Below are positions 23,991-34,473 of a stretch of DNA of 64,000 nucleotides, piece by piece. The stretch is from Lolium rigidum (taxonomy: Eukaryota; Streptophyta; Magnoliopsida; Poales; Poaceae). Where the stretch lies: assembly GCF_022539505.1 (NCBI RefSeq), contig NC_061508.1, forward strand, positions 36,574,256 to 36,638,255, written 5' to 3'. The notes below the pieces were generated by a model. That model worked only from the letters and a program-made list of their open reading frames with translations, was not told the origin of the DNA and did no database searches. The translations under genes were made by a program, and so were the position numbers. The stretch's first letter is position 1. Every line of letters begins with the position of its first letter.

Positions 23991-25582
23991 CGATACGTCT
24001 CCGACGTATCGATAATTTATTATGTTCCATGCCACATTATTGATGATATCTACATGTTTTATGCATACTTTATGTCATATTTATGCATTTTCCGGCACTA
24101 ACCTATTAACGAGATGCCGAAGAGCCGATTCTTGTTTTCTGCTGTTTTTGGTTTCAGAAATCCTAGTAAGGAAATATTCTCGGAATTGGACGAAATCAAC
24201 GACCAGGGGCCTATTTTTCCACGAAGCTTCTAGAAGTCTGAGGGAGGGACGAAGTGGGGCCACGAGGTGGCGACACACCAGGGCGGCGCGGCCCAAGCCC
24301 TGGCCGCGCCGGCCTGTTGTGTGGGCCCCTCGCGTCGCCTCTTGACCTGCCCTTCCGCCTACATATAGTCTTCGTCGCGAAACCCCCGTACCGAGAGCCA
24401 CGATACGGAAAATCTTCCAGAGACGCCGTCTCCGCCAATCCCATCTCGGGGGATTCAGGAGATCGCCTCCGGCACCCTGCCGGAGAGGGGAATCATCTCC
24501 CGGAGGACTCTTCAACGCCATGGTCGCCTCCGGAGTGATGAGTGAGTAGTTCACCCCTGGACTATGGGTCCATAGCAGTAGCTAGATGGTCGTCTTCTCC
24601 TCATGTGCTTCATTGTCGGATCTTGTGAGCTGCCTAACATGATCAAGATCATCTATCTGTAATGCTATATGTTGTGTTTGTTGGGATCCGATGGATAGAG
24701 AATACTATGTTATGTTGATTATCAATCTATTATCTATGTGTTGTTTATGATCTTGCATGCTCTCCATTATTAGTAGAGGCTCTGGCCAAGTTTTTGCTCT
24801 TAACTCCAAGAGGGAGTATTTATGCTCGATAGTGGGTTCATGCCTCCATTAAATCTGGGACGAGTGACGAAAGTTCTAAGGTTGTGGATGTGCTCGTTGC
24901 CACTAGGGATAAAACATTGATGCTATGTCCGAGGATGTAGTTATTGATTACATTACGCACCATACTTAATGCAATTGTCCGTTGTTTGCAACTTAATACT
25001 GGAAGGGGTTCGGATGATAACCTGAAGGTGGACTTTTTAGGCATAGATGCATGCTGGATAGCGGTCTATGTACTTTGTCGTAATGCCTAATTAAATCTCA
25101 CTATACTCATCATATCATGTATGTGCATGGTCATGCCCTCTCTATTTGTCAATTGTCCAACTGTAATTTGTTCACCCAACATGCTATTTATCTTATGGGA
25201 GAGACACCTCTAGTGAACTGTGGACCCCGGTCCATTCTTTTACATCAAATACAATCTACTGCAATACTTGTTCTACTATTTTCTGCAAACAATCATCATC
25301 CACACTATACATCTAATCCTTTGTTACAGCAAGCCGGTGAGATTGACAACCTCACTGTTTCATTGGGGCAAAGTACTTTGGTTGTGTTGTGCAGGTTCCA
25401 CATTGGCGCCGGAATCCCTGGTGTTGCGCCGCACTACATCCCGCCGCCATCAACCTTCGACGTGCTTCTTGACTCCTACTGGTTCGATTAAACCTTGGTT
25501 TCTTACTGAGGGAAACTTGCTGCTGTACGCATCACACCTTCCACTTGGGGTTCCCAACGGGCGTGTGCTTTACGCGTCATCA
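23991..25582 (+). repeat. LTR 3 of Gypsy array
   Basis: Begins CGATACGTCTCC, sharing the changed first base with LTR 2, and ends GCGTCATCA, 1592 bp. It is followed directly by the ACCAT target duplication and the interrupted Harbinger ORF1. Confidence 0.9.
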
Positions 25583-27241
25583 ACCATCAACACCACCACC
25601 TCCATGAGTCACCGAACCACCACCTCTTGCCTCTTCACGAACTAGTCTTCGTCTCTCCATGATCTCCGCCGAGGCCTCCTTCCGCCACTCCATTTGTTGC
25701 TCATTCATGTTCTTTGTGTTCATCATCATGATCTTCTTCTCTTCGGCCAATAGTTGCTTCATTACTTTGGCCTTCCTCACGTTGATCTTCATCTCCTCCA
25801 ACATGGCCTTGTTCCTTGCTTCCTCTTGGTTGGCTTCAACCTCGGCAAGACTCACCTCTTTCTTCTTCTCGATGATGACAAGCTTGATCTCTAAAGTCTT
25901 GGCATCTATCACCTCCTTGGACTTCATCATTTGATCAAACTTTTCCATCAACAATGCTGCCTCCCTCTCGAGCTTGAGCCTCTCTTTGGCCTTCTTGTTT
26001 CCCTCCGGCTTGTCATTGTTCCGGCTGTCCTTCTCGTCCACGGTATCGTCAAACACAACCATTGTAGCTTTCTTGGGTGCTACTTCTTCGTACATCAATT
26101 GCCAATTGGGAAGGTGTTGAAGCACATCAAAGCAATGACGCATGGTGAAGCTCTTGCCCTTGCTGCCGGCCATGTCTATGTACCTCGCATCGGCAATGCG
26201 GTCCTCTATTTGCAAAACCAAACACAAATCGTCAATATGTGGTCACCAAACAAACTAAAATTGTACAAACATAAAATGCGAGAAAATTCACTCACATATT
26301 CATCTACAATTGCGCCGCTAGGAGGATTCGACACCACTTGATCCATTGCTGCTGCCCACCGGCTGCACGCCAGTTTTATCGCGTCCCAACGTCCTTGGAG
26401 GGATCGGGACGTGCGATCGACAGGATGGTGAACGCACGGCATCAATTTATGGAATTTTTCCTCGATGCGTTGCCAGTACCGCTTCCCGGTTTGATCAGTG
26501 CCGGAGACTGCGTCCATCCCCACGGCGGCCCAAGGTCGGCACAAGGTCACATCTTCTATTTCTGTGTAGTTGTTCGCCCGTCTCTTCTTCTTCTTTCCAT
26601 CAGCCTCGACCTCGACCACACCCTCGTCCCCTTCATCTTCTTCCCCTTCTTCCCCCTCTTCCCCTTCATCCGTCGTCCTCATGTCCGCCCATCCCAGCGT
26701 CGAACGGAGCAAGTGGGATAATGTTTACCTCGTCCAACCTCTCCATGTAGGAGATGTTGTTGTTCCTAACAGTGCGTGGCCTCAATATCTACTCGCAATG
26801 AAAACCGAGGAAGAGTTGTAATTTGTACCTTGTTGGCCTGTCGTCGAGCACGTCATGGGTGACATTCGCGGTTGCTTCCAGTGGCGGCGGCGACATTGAC
26901 GGGGATGGGAACAGAGGCGGGGCGCCACGGCTCATCGTCGCCTTCAATTTCGTCCTCTTCGGCGCCGAATTCTACGGTCTGGCACGGGATGCCTTCGGCT
27001 TCGATACGACCGCCGGGACATCAGCGCTGGCCGCCGCGGCACCAGCTTGCGGGACAACATGCGTTCCCGCGCGCCGCCGCTTGACCACGCTCGCCGACGA
27101 GACCATGGTAGCGACATCGGTTGGGGTGGCGGGGGTCGTCGGGGTGGTTGTTGTAGCGGCGGAAGCTCCGGCGACCGCCGGAGAGGGTGGCGGGGCATGC
27201 GAGCTAGCAACGGCGGCCGGCTGGGTCGATTCGAGACTCAT
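25583..27241 (-). pseudogene. PIF/Harbinger ORF1, Myb/SANT-like DNA-binding protein, disrupted
   Basis: In this transposon superfamily ORF1 proteins bind element DNA and work with the DDE transposase. The reading starts at 27241-27239 (MSLESTQPAAV), a Pro/Ala-rich leader with a KRRR patch; an in-frame TAG at 26969-26971 interrupts it. The next coding part (about 26712-26295) has an acidic stretch, a KKKKRR basic patch and GTDQTGKRYWQRIEEKFHK with SLQGRWDAIK, the trihelix/SANT-like core. A predicted donor (GTGAGTG) at about 26294 joins an acceptor near 26215, followed by IADARYIDMAGSKG and a long charged coiled coil (EREAALLMEKFDQMM to MERRRLVREEARGG), as in NAM-associated C-terminal domains. 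The last codons lie at 13376-13404 beyond the Gypsy array. Confidence 0.7.
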
Positions 27242-27593
27242 GGTGGCGAGATCGGACCACGGCGGCGCAAAGGACGGTGAGGGTGTGCAGATCGGCGGCG
27301 GCGGCGGTTGGGAGGAGGTGAAACTTCCCTCGCGCGCAGACTAGGGATTGTGTTCGGGCTGCGTTCGGTTCGCTCCTTCGGCCACTACAAATACAGGTCG
27401 AGTAGGGGTTTCGGTCTCGGCCCAAAAAAAAGTTTCCAGTTTGGTCTACTATCTGATCTGCACCGATTTATGAGCAAACCCTTAAAATTGCGGTTATTTT
27501 CGATTTTGGCTTGTTTACTTATCTCTATAACATACGCGGACCAAAGTCATACTATAAAGAAAGGTTTAGAAGGCACGACTTAAGATGCTCTTA

Positions 27594-28665
27594 GCGTTTG
27601 AAAAAGAACGCCTATAATAATCCCCGTCTCGATGCAAATCGCAGCCGTTCGTGACACGTGAGGCGCGCAAACGCGCGCCCCTCTGCTCTATGGTACTACG
27701 ATAGGACCAACTTGGAGGAACTATGTGGGGACTTGAAAACATCTTAATTGATGCAGCATTCAGAATTGGAAATGTAAAAGTACAGCAAGATATTCAAAAC
27801 CGTCGTTTACTTTGAAACTCCCAGTTTTCAATGTTGGCAACTGTTGGAGTACTATTTGGAGTCTGAGACTGGATCGACAACAGAAAATTCAACGCACAGC
27901 ATCTAGATTGGTATTGACCCGCCAGGTAGAACACAAACACAGAAACTCACCAAAGTTTAAGATTCAGACGTTGAAACTCTGGGTCATACAAGAAAAACCA
28001 AACTTAGGAATAGAAACGCACACTGGTTCAAATTTATCAGAATGTTGGGTTGAACATATTCTTTTTTAGTTTTCTTTTCTCTTTCTGATAAATGCAGCCA
28101 TTTTATTATATTAATTGTACATAAACTGACTTCAATATATGAAGATTGTGCTAATGCGACAGGAGAGTGGCTGTCTTGTTTTTAGAAGTTGGAAATGTAT
28201 GAAAACGTGATTTTTTTTAACAGGTATGTGACACAACTAATGTATTTTCTAGTTCGATATAGAGGAACTAATGTACCTCCTCCGTTCTAAAACATAAGCT
28301 TTTTTAGCTAACTATTTTAATTTGCTAAAACGGCTTAGATTATTAAACAAAGTGATATTATTTACCACATCCCATGCCATTTTTCGTATGGTGGTCAATG
28401 TGTCAAATGATGAAATTTCACCAAATGATTTAAAAATGTCTGCACCAAATCTTAAGACTAGCGCAACTTCACGAGTGGGGCCACCGCCAGGCATTTCTCT
28501 TAATCACAAAAAGGTTTTGTTTTGTGAAACGATAATACGTGAAATGGAACTACTTAAAAGTGCAATATGTTGTTAGTTTCATAAAATAACTAACATGTAT
28601 ATTGGGACATAAGGGAGGGCAAGAGTCTGTTAAAATTTGCCCAAAATATATCTAGCCAATTTAAC
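27594..28665. other. Inter-element sequence
   Basis: AT-rich with no domain-bearing ORF. It separates two Harbinger elements and contains a likely Stowaway-type remnant (28276-28618). Confidence 0.5.
28276..28618. mobile_element. Probable Stowaway/mariner-type remnant
   Basis: The left end CCTCCTCCGTTCTAAAACATAAG follows a TA. The right end read inward starts CCCTCCCTTATGTCCC. The ends resemble Stowaway terminal repeats, but no clean right TA is present and the interior is unmatched. Confidence 0.4.
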
Positions 28666-28668
28666 TTA

Positions 28669-30762
28669 GGGCATCTCCAGCGGCGCAACGCAAACGAACA
28701 CTGAGCAACCGTTTTCGTCTGCAGTGACCAGAAATGCGTCTGGCCCTGCTCCAGCGGGGCGACGCAAAGTGACCGGCCCGTCCGCGGAGACGAACCTGGC
28801 CCAAATATGCGCCAGGTTTGCGTCTCTGCGGACGCGCCGAGCGTCCTCCATTTCTTACCCGGTCCCGCAAGTCAGGGACAGCGAAATCGGCCATTTCGAT
28901 TTGATTCTTTTTCCCCTTCTTTGCTGCCCTAGTGCGACACCACCACCCCAACCCACCCGCCGTCGTCCCGCCGCAGCGGCTCTACTCGCTGTCGGCTCCG
29001 TTGTCGCCGCGGGGGAGAGCGGGATCGTACTCGCGGTTGGCTCCGGCGCGTACCTGCCGGCTGTTTTGGGGCCAAACGTTGCCGGTTCCGCCGCCCTTCC
29101 GCGCCGCCCACGACCTGTTCGGTCAATTGCGCTGGTAGGTTTCTTCCCCTTTTTTCGGCGCTATTTGTGCGCGGCCATTGATCAATAGCTCGTACCCACG
29201 CAGATGGACATGTGGCATATGGTGGAGAAGTTCCGCACGGAGGTCTTTGACTCCTCTTCCGATGAGGAGTCCGATCAGTCGACGCAGACATTGGCAACTA
29301 CTGCGGCCTCCATGATCCACGAGTTCACCTCAAACCCGAGGCCGGAGCACCGGGGCTCTGTGAAGGGGCGCTCCAAAAACCTGCCGCGCAACAAAGTGGC
29401 AGGGCAGTCCCGCCTCCACAAGGACTACTTCCACCTCACCTATCCAGTGTTCCCGAAAAAAGTGTTCCGGCGCGGTATAGGATGTCAAGGGACCTGTTCT
29501 TGGTCATTCTACGGGGCGTCAGAAACTATGACCCCTACTTCCAATGCAGGCCCGATGCAACAGGTGCGCTAGGCTTCACCTCCTACCAAAAATGCTCCAC
29601 GGCTATTCACATGCTCTCATATGGAATGGTTGCGGATATATTCGATGAGTATCTTCGAATGGGTGAGAGCACCTGCCTTGAGGCCATGCACAGGTTTTGT
29701 CGAGCCGTGATTGCCGTGTTCAGAGAGTATTACTATAGGGAGCCAACTGTTGAGGATACAAGGCGGCTCCTTCTATCAACGAGTCTAGAGGGTTCCCAGG
29801 AATGATTGGCACCATAGATTGCATGCACTGGGAGTGGAAAAAACTGTCCATTTGGATGGCAGGGTCAGTACAGTGGGCATGAGGAGGGACGGACTGTCAT
29901 TCTTGAAGCTGGCATATCTCAAGATTTATGGATTTGGCATTCATTCTTTGGCATGGCCGGTTCCAACATGACATCAATGTGTTGCACCGATCACCGGTTT
30001 TCAACCGGCTCATGCAAGGCAAAACTCCCCGGGTGAGCTATGAGATCAATGGAAATGCATATGACAAGCCATATTATCTTGCTGATGGCATCTACCCTGA
30101 CTGGGCCACACTGGTGAAGACTGTCAGTAATCCAAACTCCGAGAAGACGAGGAGGTTTGCCAAGATGCAAGAGGCTTGCAGGAAAGATGTGGAGCGCGGA
30201 TTTGGTATGCTCCAAGCTCGGTGGGCAATTGTCTGTCACCCGGCAAGAACATGGTCGCTGAAGACCATGCATGAGGTGATGACATGCTGCGTGATCATGC
30301 ACAACATGATCGTTGAGAACGAGCGTCCTGATGGCCGCAATGAGAACCACTGGGACTTTCAAGGTGAGCTAGTTGCGCCACTCCCTGGGGCTTTATCTTG
30401 GGAGGACTATCTACATATGAATGTAGAAGTCACTAACGAGAACGTCTGCAAACAGCTGCAGACGGATCTGGTTGAGCATCAGTGGACATTGGCTGGCCAT
30501 GAAGATCATGCCTAGAGGAATACTATCTTATTTTCATGTAGACTTTTCAAAATTTGAATGTAATAACTATGACTTCGTTGAATTCCTTATTTTGATGTTT
30601 GCAAACTTCATAATTGATGCAAACACGGAAATGCGTCGGGCCACTGGAGCCACCCCTAGGTGCAAACGGACGCGCGGAGAAAAACGGTCTATCTCGCGTC
30701 CGCCGCGCGACGCAAACGGACGTTGGCGGACACCGAAATGCGCCATGCCGCTGGAGATTTCC
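28669..30762 (+). mobile_element. PIF/Harbinger DNA transposon, 2094 bp
   Basis: TTA target duplications at 28666-28668 and 30763-30765. The terminal inverted repeats GGGCATCTCCAGCGGC and (right, read inward) GGAAATCTCCAGCGGC agree at 14 of 16 positions. The interior has a GC-rich leader and a broken DDE transposase on the plus strand. No ORF1 is present. Confidence 0.88.
29204..30515 (+). pseudogene. Harbinger DDE transposase, frameshifted
   Basis: The reading runs MWHMVEKFRTEVF, then after frame changes near 29480 and 29800 FPGMIGTIDCMHWEWK, and in the frame starting 29928 HDINVLHRSPVF, YPDWATLVKTV and RKDVERGFGMLQARWAI. The acidic triad can be located as Asp at 29817-29819, Asp at 29970-29972 and Glu at 30192-30194. 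All three are conserved, but they sit in different frames separated by at least two frameshifts, so no full protein is made. The final frame ends in a TAG after GHEDHA at about 30515. It differs clearly from the copy at 32844-34171, so it is not a recent duplicate. Confidence 0.85.
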
Positions 30763-30765
30763 TTA

Positions 30766-32372
30766 GTCTATGATTCGTAATATCTCAAAGGCCCACTTAA
30801 CCCGCTCTTGCATGCGAAGAGGTGCGAAAAAGTTTATAAGGAGTTTGAGCATCTCCAGTCAGGGACGGAGCCAGGAATATAGTTTGGAGGGGGCGAATTG
30901 AACAAAATTTAGCTTGGAGGGGGCCAGATAGGTAAATACTCGCAAATTGAAGGATCAACATGCCTCAAGGGTGTCCGAAGATATAAAACCGTATCCAGAC
31001 GCATGCCTCAAAATCATTTCCACCCGACGCGGCCCAATACCGTGTCCAGCTCACAAGGCCATCCCCGCTCCACAGTGGGCGGGCTGGTTGCGCCGGACAC
31101 AACTCTGTGACGATGTGACACATGGTAGACCATCCTTCCCATTGACACAGCCACAAGCGGGCAGCTTTCCATAATGGTGGCGACGGTTCCCAAGGCGGAG
31201 GTAGGCGAGACATCTCGTTGGCGTTGCGCCTTCCTCACGCGGCGATGCTGTTAATGCATACCTCTTCTTCTCGCCCCTTCTTTTGCTCTTCCCGCCGTTT
31301 CCCGTGTTGTCTTCGGCTAGAAAAAGCCCCCTCCCCCGCATGCAAACCCCCCACTCTCCTCCGTCGTTTGCCTACGCCTCGTAGACAAAGCCATATAGCC
31401 AGAATGTTGCATCGCCGCATCATCACCTACTCGATGTTGGGCCGCAAAGGTTGTACACCATTGGCCGAACATGTGCCACCACAATCCGAGCCCTTCCCTT
31501 CGAACGACGGGAAAGAGCCAGCAAACCTGTAGCATCCGGCTATCCCCGCGTTGTGCCAGACGCTGCATGAGCTTAGGGACGCGACCCATAACTGAGAGGA
31601 GCTCAACGAGAACATCTTCTGATATGTCACCGAGATCTCCTTCGAGCAGGCACCGATGGAGGAGTCTAGACGCCTCCTCATCGCGCCAGAGCGAAAGTGG
31701 ATCCAAGGCCGCCACCCACGAAGCAGCGCGGGTCGCCTAGAACGAGGAGTGTCGCTTGAGGCGGGCAGCTAAAGGGCCAACATCACGTGGAAGCTGCAGC
31801 GATGCGGCACCGGCAGGTGTGTGAAGCAAGGGGGCATGTGTCTACAGTTCGAGCCATGAGGGCGGTTGTGGGCGCAGCAGGCCAAGGGGGAAAACGGTGG
31901 CGAGACTCGACCGTTGCACGCCCCAACGGACGACGACTAGGCTAGGTTTTAGTTGAAGGTTAGTCCTTTTTCATTCAACTCTGTAATATATAACTAAATT
32001 TGAGTGAAAGGGTTAATTTCTATCGAATTTGAAGTGTTTTCGTACAAGGCGCTTGGGGAGGCTAGGAACAGGCATGCCTTAAACACGACACCATGTGGCG
32101 GCGTCCTCCAGTCCCACGAAGAGTACACCCATACCGTCGTACTGACCCTTTGCTCAAAAAAATTCCTAATACGCCCTCCATCCCACGAGAATTATTTAAG
32201 ATTTATTAAAATTTAGATATATCTAGATTAATAGTATCTATATACTTTCACAAAAAAAATAGTATCTATATACAAATCTCACACAACCTCCACATGCATT
32301 GCAAGAACTTTCCGGAAGCGCTGACACCCTAACCAGACTGACCACCCGTCCACCCGAGTTGGATCATTTGGC
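30766..32372. other. Decayed transposon-like sequence between two Harbinger elements
   Basis: An orphan Harbinger-type end (GAGCATCTCCAG) occurs near 30847, followed by GGGACGGAGCCAGGAAT, a start I associate with DNA-transposon remnants. ORFs on both strands (for example 31317-31715 minus) overlap each other, have no recognisable domain and are best treated as shadows. No partner end was found. Confidence 0.4.
32119..32156. repeat. 38-bp repeat, second copy at 34612-34649
   Basis: The two copies match at 35 of 38 positions (AAGAGTACxCCCATACCGT core) and lie on either side of the Harbinger element at 32376-34470 in direct orientation, well outside its TAA duplications. Confidence 0.75.
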
Positions 32373-32375
32373 TAA

Positions 32376-34470
32376 GAGCATCTCCACTCGTCTCCCCGAG
32401 GAGGCCCCCGAGCGACGTTTTTCCCATCCGGACGGCGAAATTCGGCCCAGTCGCGCCTCCGGTTCCTCGTTTTCGTCCGGATTTGGCCCTTCATCCATCC
32501 GGCGAGCCCACGCCATCCCCGGTCCCCCGGGGAGCTATCGGGGAGTCCGGACGAGTGAAAAGCGGGGAAGGGTCCGATCTGTCGGCGACTAGACACACGA
32601 ACCCCACCACCACCTCGCTCAAAATCCCCCCCACCCCTCGTATCTCTCTCGCCGCCGGCACCACCCCGCCGGCTTGTTGCCCAGATTCCGCCGTCTCTCC
32701 TTCCCACCTGCCTATATTCCGCCGTCTTTCGACGACGCCTTATCTGCCTGCCCGTTTTTCGACGACGGCCTACTCCTCGTCGTTCGCGTCTCGGCTAGCC
32801 TCGACCACGCCCGGCAGGTGTTCGTCCATTTGCCTCGCCGGCCATGGACTCGGACGAAGAGGAGGAGCAGATGTTCGTCGAACTTATGCGGGAAGAGATG
32901 GCAGCCGCCGCCCAAGACGAGGAGCACATGATGATCCTCGGTTGCTTATCAAGCATGTACGCCGGGGTGGCAACTGGTCGACGTGGTGGGTCGGCACTAG
33001 GTCGCCGGAAGTGCAAGCCGAGACAGCGAATGGAGGGCTATTGCATGTTGTACGCCGACTACTTCGCCGACAATCCATTGCATGGTGAGACTGTTTTTAG
33101 GCGTCGTTTCAGGATGAGCAGAAAGCTATTTCTGCAAATTGTGTATGCCATCCGAGACTTTGACCCCTACTTCAGATGCAAGACAGATTGCACTGGCTTG
33201 GTTGGATTTTCGTCACTGCAGAAGTGCACAATGGCTATGAGGATGTTGGCGTATGGAGCTCCCGGTGATGGTGCAGATGACTATCTTCTGATGGCGGAGT
33301 CCATCGCCCTTGATTGTTTCTACCGGTTCTGCAGGGTCGTCATAGCAGTGTTCGGGGACTTTTACTTGAGATCACCCAGTGTCGAAGACACTCAGAGGAT
33401 CCTTGCAACAAATGAAGCTAGGGGTTTTCCAGGGATGCTTGGAAGCATTGACTGCATGCATTGGAAATGGAAGAACTGTCCGTTTGCGTGGCAGGGAATG
33501 TACAAGGGTCACAAAAAAGGTTGCACCGTGATACTTGAAGCAGGTGGCTACCCATGATCTCTCGGATTTGGCACTCTTTCTTTGGTATGCCTGGATCCAA
33601 CAATGACATCAACGTCCTAAATTGCTCCCCGATCTTTTCCAAGCTTGTTGAGGGTCATGCTCCCCCGGTGAACTATGTGATCAATGGTCGGTACTACAAC
33701 AAAGGATACTACCTTGCAGAAGGTATCTATCCAAAGCGGGCAACATTTGTGAAGACTATCTCGAGACCCGGCACCCCCAAACATTCCGAGTTTGTCAAGA
33801 AACAAGAAGCTTGCCGAAAAGACGTCGAGCGTGCATTTGGTATCCTCCAGCAGAGATTTGCTGTCGTCCGGTTCCCCGTTATGACTTGGTCCAAAGATCA
33901 GATGTGGGAGGTGATGAACTGTTGTGTGTGCTTACACAATATGATTATTGAAAATGAGCGAAAACATCCGGTTCCTCTGGCTGAGCAAGAAGCACCATAT
34001 GAGAGAGAGGGTCCTCTTGCACAGCCTAATCACCAGGTGCTGACATCATGGGCCGTCTTCATTGCTATGCGCCAGGAGATTCGAGACTCTACAATGCATC
34101 AACAGCTGCAAGATGATCTGGTGGAGCACATATGGACGCTCCGAGGCAACGCCAACACCGACGCCAACTAGTCTGTCTTTATTAACTTGTTTCAAAACTT
34201 GTGAAATTGTGTGCTTTATTTGTTTCAACACTTGTTAAACATTGTACTGCTTTTCGCCGAATTTGTTTCAGCAATTTTCTGAATCTTGTTCGCCGAACTT
34301 GTTAAATTTTATGTCGAATTTGTTTGAAATATGTCAAATGGCCGAGGTTGGGGGTGTCCTGTCGGGAGGACGGCTGGAACTTCGGCGCTCCCCAGACCAA
34401 ATTTTTCTCTAATCCGGAGGAAAATTTCGGCGAATTTGGGCGTGGGGAGCGCCAACGAGTGGAGATGCTC
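32376..34470 (+). mobile_element. PIF/Harbinger DNA transposon, 2095 bp
   Basis: TAA target duplications at 32373-32375 and 34471-34473 and perfect 16-bp terminal inverted repeats GAGCATCTCCACTCGT. It contains a GC-rich leader, a nearly complete DDE transposase gene and a GC-rich tail. Its length is almost the same as the element at 28669-30762, but its terminal repeats and protein are distinct. Confidence 0.95.
32844..34171 (+). pseudogene. Harbinger DDE transposase, one frameshift from complete
   Basis: The first frame (32844-33557) starts [19 protein letters not shown], has [17 protein letters not shown] and [14 protein letters not shown] and the first catalytic Asp in [11 protein letters not shown] (residue 203, bases 33450-33452). 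The second frame (from about 33554) carries WHSFFGMPGSNNDINVL with the second Asp (33605-33607) and RKDVERAFGILQQRF with the catalytic Glu (33827-33829), ending at TAG 34171. The reading passes from EAGGYP to ISRIWHSF at about 33545-33560, where related proteins have a continuous DLWIWHSFFG-type block, so one small indel breaks the gene. All triad residues are intact. A programmed shift or intron cannot be fully excluded. Confidence 0.85.
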
Positions 34471-34473
34471 TAA

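Larger units (their letters stand above)
13405..25582 (+). mobile_element. Gypsy array LTR-internal-LTR-internal-LTR, single insertion
   Basis: Three near-identical LTRs (13405-14999, 18698-20290, 23991-25582) alternate with two near-identical internal regions (15000-18697 and 20291-23990), all in plus orientation. A perfect 5-bp target duplication ACCAT flanks the outer LTRs at 13400-13404 and 25583-25587, so the block behaves as one insertion. Each internal region begins with a tRNA-Asp-type primer site and ends in a purine-rich tract. Only gag-like and protease-like remnants are present; no reverse transcriptase, RNase H or integrase is encoded, so the element is non-autonomous. Unequal recombination between LTRs is the simplest origin of the shared middle LTR. 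Confidence 0.9.
12968..27590 (-). mobile_element. PIF/Harbinger element carrying ORF1 only (with nested Gypsy array)
   Basis: TTA target duplications lie at 12965-12967 and 27591-27593. The left end starts GAGGATCTCTAACAGAG; the right end read inward starts GAGCATCTTAAG. Without the nested Gypsy array and its duplicated 5 bp the element is about 2440 bp. It encodes a Myb/SANT-like ORF1 on the minus strand and no DDE transposase, so it could move only with a transposase in trans. The ends match at only 8-10 positions, so the boundaries rest mainly on the TTA pair, the GAGxATCT start and the ORF1 content. It also holds a Stowaway MITE at 13258-13339. Confidence 0.65.

Noticed and set aside
26570..26821. 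Ser/Pro-rich plus ORF
   Set aside because: It is the complement of the acidic, Glu-rich stretch of the Harbinger ORF1 on the minus strand.
31317..31715. 132-aa minus ORF between Harbinger elements
   Set aside because: Overlaps several ORFs on the other strand and carries no recognisable motif; treated as transposon debris.
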